The notes below the pieces were generated by a model. That model did not search any database. It was not told the origin of the DNA and saw only the letters and a program-made list of their open reading frames with translations. This document shows, in pieces, positions 1 through 14,600 of a DNA stretch of 64,000 nucleotides; the stretch's first letter is position 1, and every line of letters starts with the position of its first letter. The DNA is from Limnoperna fortunei (Eukaryota; Mollusca; Bivalvia; Mytilida; Modiolidae): positions 22,976,452 through 23,040,451 of the forward strand of contig OX104124.1 of the NCBI GenBank assembly GCA_944474755.1, given 5' to 3'. The translations under genes were made by a program, and so were the position numbers.

Positions 1-245
1 TTTTATCTTCCCTTTATTCAAAATGGTTCGTGTTGCTTATTGTAAGTGTTTGTTGTTTGTTGCGTCAGTGAGTTGTTTTGCTGGTAATAGCTTTGAATTT
101 CAGTCATGTATTTTGTTCTTTTTATTACAAATAGGTATTGTTTGATTTATTTGCTAATACATTAACCTATTCGTCTTTTGTACTTTTCCAGTTATTTAAT
201 AGGGAAAGGGAATTGTACTGTCACGTGATATAGGCGCAGTTTTTT

Positions 246-1597
246 AGCTCACCTGGACCGAAGGTCCATGTGAGCTTTTGCTATCACTTGGCGTCCGTCG
301 TCTGTCGTCCGTCGTAAACTTTTTCAAAAATCTTCTCCTCTGAAACCACCGGGCCAATTTTTATCAAACTTGGCCACAATCATCCTTAGGGTTTTCAGTT
401 TTAGGTTTGTACCCAAGGTGTTGATCAACAGACAAATATGGCCGCTGTTACTAAAAATAGAACATGGGGGTCAACACTGGTTTCTTTATCATTATCTCAA
501 CAATTATAATAGCTATAGAGAAAACCTTACTTCAAATTGATCAGCACATTAAGGTCTATTATATAGTTGCTATTAGTGTGAAGTTGTGTATTGGCTTCTT
601 GTAGGAGTGATTGCCCTTTATTGACGATTTTTGACAAAATTTTTGGTATTTACAATATAACTTGACAACTATACGAGGAAGAGTGAAACTGTAGAGGCAA
701 AAATGATCAGCAATACATGCCGTACAATTCATTTTATTGGTCTGAAATTGTCAAATGACTCCTTATATGAGTTATTGCCCTTAAATGATAATTTTTTATG
801 AAATTTTCCATTTTTGTCCTCTAACTTGAAAACTATAGCAGCTAGATTGAAACTGTAAATTGCACAAATGATCAGCAATAAAGGCCCTACAATTCACTTG
901 ATTGGTCTGAAATTGTCAGACAACTCCTTAAATAAGTTATTGCCTATAAATGACAATTTTTTATAAAATTTTCCGTTTTGTCCTGTAACTTAAAAACTGT
1001 AATAGCTAGAGTAAAACTGTTAATAGCAAAAATGATCAGCAATACAAGCCATACAATTCACTTAATTGGTCTGAAATTCTCAGATGACTCCTTATATGGG
1101 TTATTGCCCTTAAATGAAAATTTTGTTATGAAATTTTCCATTTTTGTCGTGTAACTTGATAACTATAGCAGCTAGATTGAAACTGTAAATTGCACAAATG
1201 ATCAGCAATAGAAGCCCTACAAATAATTGCTTAGTCCAAAATTGCAAGATGACTCTTTATAGGAGTTATTGCCCGTTCATTATGAATTTGGACAAATGAA
1301 CAGATTTTGAATTATAAATTAGTCTATAACACACCTACTAGAAGAGTAAAACTGTAAATTTCCAAAGTACCCTAAAGGATAATGCATACAAACCATTTAA
1401 CTTTCATAAATTGTCTGATGGCACCTTATAGGAGTTATTGTATTTAACTGAAATTTTTGAAGAAATGTTTAGTTTTTGCACAGTAACTTTAAAGCTATAA
1501 CAACTAGACTGAAACTGTTAATTTCAAAAATTTAAATATAGATGAAGTCATTTGGATTCCAGGTGAACGATTACAGGCTACTGGGAGCATCTAGTTT
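246..1597. repeat. Terminally inverted element with a 165-base tandem core
   Basis: Begins AGCTCACCTGGACC and ends near CCAGGTGAACG; the ends are inverted copies (CACCTGG / CCAGGTG). Inside, diverged units marked by GATCAG at 539, 704, 870, 1034 and 1200 repeat every 164-166 bases, with a degenerate unit near 1377. No coding frame. The architecture is like the tandem-cored non-autonomous elements described in bivalves (pearl-like); family membership is not established here. Confidence 0.7.
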
Positions 1598-1683
1598 AAT
1601 GGTTGATGAATAATTATTAAAAAATACCATCTTACTTAGCCAAAGGTAAATATAAATAAAACATTTCGTTCAATAACACTTAC

Positions 1684-1847
1684 TGCAATCTATGCCAACA
1701 TCATTCTGATGTGTGCATATACTGTTGTCCCAAGAGCTATATTTGCATTGTTCAAGATCGAGTTCTCTTCCATTACAATTCAGATTTGTGAAGAAGCTTT
1801 TGCCTTTCCCTTGCCCAAAATAAGAAGCAGGTAGTATATCAGCATCA
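1684..1847 (-). CDS. SRCR domain 14, C-half exon (last in window)
   Basis: Encodes [19 protein letters not shown] and [13 protein letters not shown]. 164 bases, donor GTAAGT in phase 1, so another exon must follow to the left of the repeat at 246-1597; none is visible in 1-245. Confidence 0.92.
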
Positions 1848-4800
1848 CTAAAAGTATACAAGCATATAAGCTTATTCTGTATAATCAATATGGCTGAACC
1901 ATAACTTAAAGCAATGTGTAATAGATCATCGCTGAATCGCTTAGTATCGATGAATTTCGAGAAGTGAAATATAAGCATAATAATTGTTTTTGATAGCTTG
2001 TAAATTGTTCTGATGTTGCCAAAATTCTTCAAAGTAGCAAATAAAAATTAATGCCAACAATACTTTAGGGCTGTATAATAATGCAATCAAAAACAAATAT
2101 TTGTGATGCACTGCAATTTCTAATAACGCAACACATAAGAGATGCAGAAAACCAATATTTTATTATATGCATTTAACAGTTTCAAGTACAATTCAACTGA
2201 CTTCATCACACTAATAATAATTTGAAATGTCTTGATAATATTGTGATAATATTGTGATAATAATTCTTGAAGTAACTGGGATTTCTATATTCCACACAAT
2301 ATAACTTAAAATGAAACAGTTTAAAAGAAATTTAACATTTCCAAAATTTGTTTACCATCATTGCCGATCAGGTCTGTTTCGAGGAAACATGTGTATGGAG
2401 CAGAAATTAAATGTTCACATCACATTTGACATAAACGGTTCAAGAGTTGGTGTCTATTAGATGACAACGACAATAGTTCCAGAAATAATATAATTATCGG
2501 CAAATGGCTTATACAAACATTTTGACTGTATATGGCAAGAAAACATGACACACTGTACCTTGAAGAAACATCAACCCAGGGAGGCCAAAAACAGTATTTT
2601 AGTAGCAGTGGACAAATATAAAAAATGTAGCAATAGATTTCTCGTCAAAAAGATATCTTAAATACCATTTTGGGGTGCTGACTCATCTACAGCAGGTTAA
2701 TCTAGATAGGTCTTAGTTAACCGCATTCGTCATTACCATTGTACGGGTCTCAAACAATATGACATAAATAGGAGGAAATATAGAACTATGGCAAATGTCA
2801 ACAAGTCCTACATCATATTTTCATGAAAGATATTATTGTTTAGCATGGCGATTGGCCAAGGTGAGAGAGGATGCTTATGTTTACGACTTGCCAGCTTTGA
2901 TGAACTGAAGATGATGAACCCATTTGGCCAACACAAGCATCCGGGATATGAACATCACATAGCCAGAATAGAAGACACAACATCCAAATTGACTACATCA
3001 TGTCAAAAGGCGCTTCCAGTCCAGTGTTACAATCAACAAGACTTGAATCATATAGACTTCAGAAGTAATCAGACTAGGTGATGATGGCAGTTTGTCTCAT
3101 TTAAGAAGTCAGCAAACAGGACTGTACACGAATCAAGTTTTTTTCGAGAAACTGAAAGACCCTAATTATATAGGAAGCATTTTGGAGGAAACTTGCACCG
3201 CACCATTGAATTTCCTGGGGCTGTGGACACAAACACAAACACAAACAGACATTGACACAAAACATCCTTATTATCAACATATTCAAAGTACAGAAAAGTT
3301 GTTGAGAAAAAGCATGCATAAATATTAAAATTACACTTACGTGTTATTGTATCCTAGCATGGTACAAATAACAGTAGCACTGCCACGGTTGAACGTGGAA
3401 TCACAAATAGTTCCCCACGCACCGTTGTGAAATATTTCAATCCGTCCGTTGGAGGGCTTTGTACCATTTACTAATCTAACCATCGTATCTAATAAACAAA
3501 TGTTTGGTAAATGATATGAAAACATTTCAATACTTATGACGAAAAAAAATTCAGATATAGTGAGATAACATGTAACACGAGAGATGACACGTCTGAGCAA
3601 CGAGTGCATACTTGTTGGGCAATGCGAGAACATCCCTTTTTGTGATAGGGTTCGTGCTTTTTATCTTTAGCTTGCATTATTATCTTCAAGGTCGTTCGAT
3701 TTAGCACAATATCTTTAGGCGCTTTGGTATTGTCAACTTTCCTTAATAATATCAATTCAGTGTAAAATATTTTAAATTTAAATTTTCTATTTAGATATAC
3801 AAGAAGGTGAACTTGCTAAAAGTCACACTGTCTGTGTTTTGCCTGACAGATTAAAACTTCTTACCGCGTTTGGTCCAACTTATTCTCATTTTGTTGATCC
3901 AAAAATGTACAAATTGAATTCAACAAATATTTTCCACAGTCTATCCGCATTTTGAAACTTCGGCGGATTTTTAATTTTAAAAGGAAGATTTTCTGTAGTA
4001 ATATTTGATTGAAATTAGAACGAAACTGTTAACTAGGAGCAGGCAACTGTTATCGGGCCGTGTCTTTTAAGATTGAAAGTCACTAAAGCAGACCGTCTTT
4101 ATAAACAAAAATAGCTGTCCAAAAGAAATCATATGTAACATTCCCTAGCAAGGACGAGTTGTGACATTTAAATAACAAAAGGCATAGTATAAAATATGGA
4201 CGTGTTATCATGGAATTTTTATATATATATTTGATTGTTGCATGCAAAGGTACAAATATGGAATAATAACAATCCAAGCAAAAACCCGACCGTACGAGGT
4301 GTGATTTTTAGTAAAATAAGTTTCAATCATAAAATAAACAATTTTCACAGCTACATTAAACTTCATCGTGTTATTAATACTTATGCTATATTGTTGTCTT
4401 TAACTTTAAAAAAAGTGGAAAATAAAATACAATCCATTGTCAAATGTAATAAAATGCCTAAATAATTATACATTTTCAAAATTTTAACAAACCACACAAT
4501 ACAGAAACATCTTTTGAGTGTCCACAATCTGTAACACCCCAACCATTGGATCCACATTTGAAAATGTCATCTTCTGTTCCATTACAATTTATCTCATCCA
4601 ACCAAACTCTATCAGAGCCTTCTCCAAATAAGGCCTGTCCAACTGCATATGGATATCTTGAGTGATAAGTTAAACGGATAAATGATATTCGTAAGTTTCA
4701 TGTTCGATTAGGCTTTCTGCATATTTAAACATACATGATGTTATAGCTTAATTCGTTTTAAATGTTAAAAGTATAACTGATTAACATTGTAAGCCATTTG

Positions 4801-5613
4801 GTTCAAAAAGTCCCTTTGTATGATTATTTAAAGCCTTAAAAAGCCATTTTGTAGCGTCTTTATATAAAGATATATACTACAGAGAATGGGAATGCTACAG
4901 CGGTTAAAAAGTGCAGTCTTTTATTGAATAGAAAGTTAAATGAAAGCACGGTTCGTGATTTTAAAACCCAATACCAAAAGAAGCTGAAAATAGTGAAATG
5001 TTAATAAGTTGAAGATAATTCTAAGGATGTTGAAATAACAGAACTTAATTCCTAAAAGCGGGAGCGCAATACTTGGTGATGAACTTGACAATAAAATCCA
5101 GCTTTTCATTAGACTAAGTGTTATTCTAGACATGGGTGGTGTGATCAACACATCGGTCGTATTACAACAGCTTAAGGCATTGTTATTTCACATGATTGAT
5201 CGGTGCTCTTTGCAAATGGTGGTCGTATCGATTTGACCTAATCGTAGGCTCGTTCGTTACTGCAACGAATGGATATGGTGAAATAAAAAGGAACGACGTC
5301 CAAAAGAAACATTAGTTGTTGAGAACTGTGTAGAAGAAAAGGAGAAACATTTATAGAAAATAACAACAAAAGTAACTGAATTTAACATCCCGCTAAACTA
5401 AATAGTTAACTGGGATCAGACAGGATTGCATGTTCTTGTATCACAGTGGACCATGGCTAATGAAGGGTCAAACACAGTAGAAATAACTGGTATTGATAAC
5501 AAAAGGCAGGTAACAGGTAAAACATTGTGTCCTTTTCGTTTCACCATAATATTGTTATCACTACAAATTTAGTTTCCTTTTGTAAATTGTCTCCACGTTA
5601 ATGACATTTCAAG

Positions 5614-5665
<52 letters not shown>

Positions 5666-8600
5666 CAATCAAGTTCATTAAATTTATCTCTGCCTGCATC
5701 TTTAATCCAGAATCGTGATTACATATCCTTATTCTATTTTATAATGATCACTTTCATGTGTAATCTTGTTGGAAAAAACCACCAAATACGATAATGTAGT
5801 ATATTAAATATCCTGAAACAATCTGAAACATTAAAGCGAAAAATATATTTTCGCGCAGATAATGGAATGTGAAAATTACAATACGCTTAAATAAATTCAC
5901 CCAGTTTTTAAACAAAAGCGCGAAAATAAAAGCATTTTTAAGGCATTTTTGAAATTATTTTCATAAAGAGTTTTCAAAATATTAACCTTGTTTTATATCC
6001 AAGTATTCTACATACGGTTTCAGCGTCTATAGTATCAAAGTTATCGCTACAAACTGTGCCCCACATATTGTTATGAAATATTTCAAGTCTCCCTTCACTT
6101 GGTCGAACACTGTTCACCAGTCTCATTTTAGTTCCTCCTGTATTAAAATTAGCAACCGTTGAATCAATGAAACTGATAACCCAAACGCAGCCATTAAAAT
6201 AGCTTGTTAAAATTTCTCTCCAAAAAATGTACATTTCCTTATCTACGGTGCTCGTTACAAGCAATTAATGGCAAAATGTATGTGCGAATGTTTCTTTTCT
6301 AATCAGATAGTTAATACTTTTTTTATATTAGGACGTTAAACCAAGTATTTTACATCATATATGGAACCACTTTAATAACTATTACCAATAAAAAACCTAA
6401 ACTGTTTTTGCCATAGTAATAAGAAACATTTAAAAGCTTTTTAATTCACCAATCAAAAGCTCGATTACAAAAATTATAATATAATAACAAAGGTGCTTTT
6501 AAATTTTGAAAGCAAAGAATCTTTTAGGCAGGTACATGCAAAAAATATAATTTTAACTTAACATAAATATTACCACAAATAAGTCCAGGTAAACTATGAG
6601 TGCATACTGTGTGGCCCCATCCACGAAATGAACATGCTGCGATGTGATTTTCATTTCCTGTACAGTTCAGATTTTCAATCATCACCTTAGAGTTACTAGT
6701 GCCAAATACAGCTGATGAAACTACTGTTACATTTCTACAACAAGAATATACAATACCTTTAAATTCAAATAAGAAAATTATAATTAAAAACAACACAAAT
6801 CTACCAGTAGAAGAAAAAAGTTTGAAAATGACTCACCAGTCTGAATATTAAGTTTATTATCTAAATCCATTGAAACATGAACTGCATTTTGTCTAAAGCA
6901 GAAAATTGTAAATACAGTCGACTTTGTGCTGTGGCCTGTATCTAAGACTATATTTATCTATCTCTAATCTGTTTGGACATTTGTGAATTAGACTAAATTT
7001 GTCGACAAGTCTTGAAAGTTTTACATAATGTCTCGCCATTTTGAAATACCAACCATAATCCATACCAAATGAATATTGATATTTTAAGTTATCAACTAAA
7101 CCCTTATTTACTATTCATGCATTCCACAAATTACATTATATTTTATGTTAAAAGGAGATCATCCAAACATAAACATTATAAAAAAGAACTAAGAACAATA
7201 AACAGATCTGAAAAACACTATCAGCTTAAAACAGTGGAATAAACGAGTTTCAATAAGTTAAAGGGAAAGTTCAAGGGATCCTAAATCCACTCCCTATATT
7301 TAAAGTTTAAATTATAATTAATATTAGTTAATAAAAATTAGTTATAGACCCAAACAATGTAAACTCGAGAAAGCATATCTTTAAATCAGACAAAAGTTGT
7401 ATTTTTTATTTGAATGAGTATCAATATCAAAAGTATATCATTGCCAAATTAGGGGACAAATCAATTTTGGCCTCAGTTGTTAAGGATTTTTTTTATCTAC
7501 TATTGATTGCAAATTTGAGCTAGAGTGTGGTCGACTCCAGCCTAATTTATAACATCAACAAACCTGCTAATTTTGAATAAATGTTTGTGAAATTAAACAG
7601 TTATAGATCTTATTCGACATTTTATCTATGAACGATGTATGTATGTATGTATGTATGTTTTAATGTATTATGTATGTAATGCTTTGGAATAAATAAAAAC
7701 ATTACTCATTAAATGTGATTTCGTCTTAGAATGTTCTCAGTTACTGCACATATTTACGAAAGAATTATAGGACTTATTTAGTTTTGATCGCCATAGAAAA
7801 TTGTATTATAATATTATAAATATACTTGGAAAAACGTTATGCACCACCCAGTTTGTTTAAGTCATACATATTCGAACACCTTTGGACTAATGGAATGTAA
7901 TTCATTTTTAATTTCTATATCAACCAAAAATATGCATTGTTGGACACACTAAAACATTATTTTAAGTAAAAAAGTAATTATTTTGTTAACATATCATTTC
8001 ATTAAAATATGGACGATCTTTGTTCTTTAAAAGTATTGTCACCGAAACTGTTATTGAATTCTCCAATCACACTTGGAAACGTCACTCATAAATCCAAATT
8101 GATAATTAGCCGTCGGAGGGTCAATATCGGGTATATCCATCGTTATCATGAATGACTGCTGCAACCCTGCGTCGCATACTGCAATTAAGGCGTCTATTTT
8201 GCTATCTGTCGCAATTCCCGGTGAAATGGGGCTCAATGTTGCAATTTCTGTAGAGGAGGTCCCGGAGCTGTAATCGCCCACCCAACTGATTGCATGGATG
8301 CTCTATTGGGTTGAGATCTAGACTTCTTGCAGGCGACGCAAGAGTGGTCACTGCTGCGTTCTCCAGTTATGCCCTTACTTCCCTGGAACGATGAGGTCTA
8401 GCGTTGTCATTAATGAAAACAGGACTTGACTCTAGCGGGCGGTTTTCAAAATGAGGCACAACTACAGGTGTATGCACGTCCCGGGTGTACTTCAAGATTG
8501 CTAATGATTGTTACCAGATCCAGTTTACAATCATGCGAGATACAGCCCCACACCTGAGCCCCCACCCCAAGGCACTGTTGGATCAATTTTTCTGGGCGTG

Positions 8601-11600
8601 TAAGCTTTCTTTTAATACCTCCAAACACGGGTTCGCCCATCAGTTATATAGAGTAAAAATCGGCTCCAATTTGACCAGTGTATTCGTAGTCTCCACGTTT
8701 TACGGCCAACTTGTCCCTGCGTTGGCGATCATCAATCATTGGGCGTTTAATTACTCTCCTTGACCTAAATCCTGCAGCTTTAAGACGATTTCATACTGTC
8801 CTGGCTGACAGATTACTACCAGGTTACAATTGTTATCGCCTAACCAATCTACCAAGGCTTCTATCTTCACGTTGGGTTGACCGATGGTCGACCAAATCAG
8901 GAACGGTTTTTAACATCTTGAGTGGCAGCGAGATTTCTGACCAAACGACTAATGACTGTATAATGATAGCCAAGCTGACGTCCTTTTTCTTTGTAAGACA
9001 TACCAATAGAATGCATGCCGAGGATTTGTCATTTCTGTGCTTCTGATATCCGCCTGAACGCTAACATCCTTTTAATTATACATAAAGGAATTAATACTGA
9101 CCATAATCATTAAAAATAAACTTTATTTACAATAAACGAGAACAAAAATATTCAAGGGTGCTTAACTCTTTACCAGGTGTATACATATTTTGTGCTGTAT
9201 ATATATTCATCAATCTGTACTTGTATGTTAAGTTTTCTAATAACTTTTAATGAAATAGAATTAAATTTCAACTGCATTTATTTCTTTTATAAGAATAATG
9301 CACTACTTAAATTGTTAGTACACGACAATTTAATCAGAAAAGAAAACAAACGAAAATATATAAAGTTCGTTGAAAAAATTAGAGGAAATGTTGACTTGTA
9401 TGCAAGGCCAAGAAAAAAATATTTTATCAGTCAAGACCTGGTGTTTTCTAAACATCAAATTTCCTATATTTTACCTTGATTCTTGTTATTAAACGCAATT
9501 GAATGATCAATACCTAAATAGATATAGTTAATTACCAAATGATATACAATGATATACAAACATACTCACTCTGTGTCTAAGCCAAGCATGCGACATACAA
9601 CCATAGCATCTTTTTTGGTGAATTCGTTTTCACAGATAGAACCCCATTGGTCTGAGTGAAAAATTTCAACCCGTCCTTCGTTGTAACTTTTTCCTCCAAC
9701 TAGCCTAGCACTGATTCCTTGATGAAAAATTTTGTTTTTGTTATTATAATAGCATTCATATTTCTTAATTACTATTAAGATTATGTAAATCCTATAATTC
9801 GCAACTAAAATGTGTTTTCTGTAATAGTTTTAAACTTAAAAAAATAATTCATAGGCCGGCAAAAAACCTACTAGACATTTCTCTTTTATAAATGATTAAA
9901 CGCAGATTTGTTGTGGCTCGATTAAATAAATAATACTTTTAAGAGTTAGACATGACATATAAATTATGAGGATATAAATCAAATCTCTTTTGACAATACC
10001 CTTCAGGTTGTTCAATTTATATGTCTGTTTATGAATACATACCACATGCCACACCCACATCTTGTGTATGGTTACAGTTCTTGTTTTCCCAACTTAAAAA
10101 TTTGCACTGTCCAATGTCATCTTCGGTACCCCAACATTGAAGATTGTTTAACCATATTTGTCCTTTCCCCTGACTAAAGTAACCGTTAGCGTATATTTGT
10201 GGATGCCTGGTAAATATGCACAAAATTGTTACTATTAAATTATTTAGAGGCAAATCAGTAAATGACAATTTTAACATTGTAATACTGTATAGGATGCTTC
10301 ATTTTAAATTCTTCTGGCAATGAAAACTGTAATACCCAAGCTTGTTAAGTTTTTACTTCCGAGGAATTATATTATCTAAACTTCTAGCTTTGGTTTGGGA
10401 ATTATTCCCCAACACATAGAGTTACAGAGATATACATTAGTAATTACTGTGCTGTAGTGGGGACCAAAAAATCTATTGTTGCAGTATTTGCACGCTTTCC
10501 CCATGTATTATCACTAGTAAATGCAATGGGTGGTGCATTGCGCGGCACAAAATCACAAATTATTTATATGTCTCAATAAACGTTTCGATCATTTACTTTT
10601 ATTTAACGTTTGATATGAAAGTATCATATTTTTTCAAACAAAATCTTCATTTTATGATGGACAGACCGGATCGTCTGATAGCAAATTAAGCCACGAGAGA
10701 TTAGTTTAAATATGAAAAAGGCAAGAATTTCAAAATTCATGAAACATTAAAGAAAAATGTCAACTTATTCACTTACTCTGTGTCATATCCCATCATGCGA
10801 CAAACAACACGAGCTTCTGATTCGCCAAAATCATCAGCGCAAAGTGTTCCCCACTTATTATTATGTTTAATTTCTATTCGACCTTCTGATGGGTTTACTC
10901 CATTTACGAGCGTTAGCTTTGTTCCTATTAACAGAGAATTACAAAATAAAAGTATAAAACACATTTGGCGAAATTGTTGATGCCGGAGCGGGCTAACCTC
11001 AGGGAATTAAAACTCCACCAGCAGCGCTAACCATCACGGATGTTAGAAATATGAACAAGTGTGGACAGTGAGCACGCTCACAAAGGGATACCCCCCGCTT
11101 CGTTTTCAAGTCCAATTATCTCCCCTTAATGATATCCGAGGTCAATAAAAATCATTCATGCACATCAACATATAATGTACTTCCTTTATGCTAAGTTTCA
11201 TTAAATTTCATCCAGCGGTTTAGGAGGAGTTGCGCTTACAAGGGATATGGACAGACGGACGGACAGACAGACAGGGTGATTCCTATATACCCCCCAAACA
11301 AGTTTGCGGGGAGTATAATAAAAAAGTTTGTATAACATTACTTACAATGTAATACCTTTTATATTTCTAGATTGTTTCTTTCTAGATAAACGACAAATAA
11401 AAAATTAATTAAAATGAAAAACTAACTGCTTTCATTAACTTGACGCAAATTAAGACGGTTAATACCACATCTTACTACAAAAAATTCCGACATCAGCAGA
11501 ACATATTGAATTAACTACAGGTGATGAGCACTCTGAAATATCTAGTTCATCTCCTGTGCAATTTGTGTCAGTTAGAACAGGTTGCAAATGAGTGGGTCCA

Positions 11601-14600
11601 AAACATGAATCTTTACAAAATTCGGGAAAACTGAAAAAGAAAAATACCGAACAAATTTAGTAGGCATAAAATGTAATATATGGAAATAAAAAATAAGTCA
11701 TGGAGTAAAAGTGAAAGTTTTGCTGTTAGGACACTTATTAAATTCTTAAACATTTTAATATTACTGACTCAAAATGTTGATATGTCAATCGGTAATCATA
11801 CAGTTTCTAAATTATGCTTATCTATTTATCATGTTTCATAAAGTGAAGATATGAAATGCGCAATAAAGATATTGATGTAAAAACGTACGGATTGCTAAAA
11901 CCAAGCATTGAACATACGACTCTTGCGTCTGCTATATCAAAACTGTCTCCACAAATAGTTCCCCATGTTCCATTGTGCTCAACAACAAGTTTCCCTTCAT
12001 TTTTATATTGCCCATTCAACAGCATAATGCCTGTTACTATAATGCAAAATTTTACATTTTAAATGTCAATACGCTTCTAAGCATGCGTTAATTCGTAAAT
12101 GTGACAGAAATTTCTAATGGACAGAAGTTCATCATTCGAGGACATTTCAATGAAGATGTCCCCTATTGACCCGCGAATTCCCTATTAAGTCCGAGAACGT
12201 AAGGTAATTATCGTGGACTAAATGTGTAATATACTTTATGTGAAGACAGTGTATTTGTTCCTGTCATATATAGATACTCAATTATATATAGATTCTGTCC
12301 ATGTGTCAGACTTTAATTTTTTTTTAAATTGGTAACACAAAATTGATACAGTAAACTTTTATACAATAAAACTCTTATAATATAAACACTAAGTGTAAAT
12401 AAACTGTTTGTGAAAATATCTTTCCTTATCGTGTCTCCAACATGCCTTCCACCGGATGGAAAATAGAACGGTCCATTGATTTAGCACCTGGTAGTGAGAT
12501 GAAAGATACGTGTGTATATAAATGCGTGTAAGCATAGGTCTCAATATGTTGACAGTTATGAATAATTCTGTTCAGGTGAGTGGTGTTAATTGATAAAGTA
12601 ACCAACATGTGCACTTCGTAAAACTTGCCATGAAAGTAAACCTAAGTCGACTTGGAAATAAAAAGAAAATATGTTGCTTTTCTCAAACACACATTTTGCA
12701 ATATTTGTCCTCATACGTTTTTGGATAAGCATTTTCAAAACCTTGGCAGTCATGGGTTTAGTATAATAATGTAGAAAATACAAGATCAGTTTTAAAATGA
12801 TTTTATTTTATTTTTAATAGAAAGTGTTACAATGTTAGTTGCACCATGAACGTTGCCTAGTTTTTTAACAATCGTATTAACACGTGGATTTCAACATGAC
12901 ACAGGTGTCATTTATTGAGTGATTCACACCTAACCTATTGATTTGTGTTACTCATCAGGCCCTCTGAGAGGCCGATAATCGACGCGTGTATTCTAAACAT
13001 ATGCAAGTCCCACTGTTACAGAATTTACACAAGAATAAAAGAACCTGTTGAATGAACAATTATGGAAACAAACATAGAAGTTGGTCCTATTTTAAAATGT
13101 TGCTACCTTCCTGCAACAAATATCTTCTTTACAAATTACAAGTGCCTTGTTTATCGCGGCAACATTACCACGAAGTCCATGAGAGACGATTGTGTGGTAA
13201 TTTTTTGGTCACGAAACGTTCGCGGACAACTATCACTAAACATTTATTGCCGCGTCGCTATCATCCGTGTTTTTCCGCGGACTTTGAAGAACGATTTATG
13301 GCCGCAATGTATTCAAAATATCAAGTAATATTTTAATTTCTTTTAAATACTCAATACATGAGCAAAGTTGGTTATTTCGTATAACCTAACTTGGTATTTC
13401 AGCACGTGACTGATTGTGACGTCATAATAAGATGTATTGATGACGTTGACTATACATGAATTCTTCCGCAAACAACAAGTGACGACACTAAAATTGTGAT
13501 TTGCAAATATTATTTGATTACTTGTAAAATATTGTTCTTGTTACTTCTCTTTTACTATAGAATTTAAAATATAAGGTTTGTTTTAAATTGTTGGTTGGAT
13601 TATTGGATATAAACGACTTTGGATCGATTTACGCTGCAACATAAACCGCTTCGCGGTTTATTCAGCGTAAATCGACCCAAAGTCGTTTATATCCAATAAT
13701 CTAACCAACAATTGAAAACAATCCTTAAATAATTATTTTAAAATAAAATAATTATTCGCAGTATTAAACTATCTTTTTTAGATAAATCAGCATTGCATTT
13801 TGAGCAAAACAAGAAAACATTTCTTTTTAATGTAATTTACATTTTGTATTGGAAAAGTTGAATGAATGTACTCTAAATTATATCAATAATGTTTGTGTCC
13901 GTGGTCTAGTTTTTTATGAATACCTACAGCAGGAAATGCCAACACACTGGTCTTTCGAACAATTACTAGTCTTGGAAGAATTGATTCGACATTCACCAAG
14001 ACGCGCAGTATTAAACTATCTATTTTAGATAAATCAGCATGATTGTATTTTGAGCAAAACAAGAAAACATTTCTTTTTAAAGTAACTTACATTTTGTATT
14101 GGAAAAGTTGAATGAATGTACGCTACACTATATCAATAATGTTTGTGTCCATGATCTAGTTTTTTATATTTTAATTTCTTTTAAATACTCAATACATGAG
14201 CAAAGTTGGTTATTTCGTATAACCTAACTTGGTATGTCAGCACGTGACTGATTGTGACGTCATAATAAGATGTATTGATGACGTTGACTATACATGAATT
14301 CTTACGCAAACAACAAGTGACGACACTAAAATTGTGAATTGCAAATATTATTTGATTACTTGTAAAATATTGTTCTTGTTACTTCATTTATACTATAGAA
14401 TTTAAAATATAAGGTTTGTTTTCAATTGTTGGTTAGATTATTGGATATAAACGACTTTGGATCGATTTACGCTGAACGACTTTGGATCGATTTACGCTGA
14501 AACAATAAACCGCGAAGCGGTTTATGTTTCAGCGTAAATCGATCCAAAGTCGTTTATATCCAATAATCTAACCAACAATTGAAAACAATCCTTAAATAAA

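Noticed and set aside
2836..3328. Two plus-strand open frames in a GC-richer patch
   Set aside because: No family recognised, no supporting splice or start context, and they lie inside an SRCR intron on the opposite strand. Possibly an old insertion.
8485..9046. Plus-strand open frames over the transposon
   Set aside because: They are antisense shadows of the Tc1-like transposase relic.
9177..9479. 100-codon plus-strand frame
   Set aside because: AT-rich low-complexity translation (Tyr, Ile, Phe, Lys rich) without any motif; chance frame.
13052..13336. Overlapping plus-strand frames of 88 and 94 codons
   Set aside because: Two different frames over the same DNA, neither with a known motif, inside an SRCR intron.
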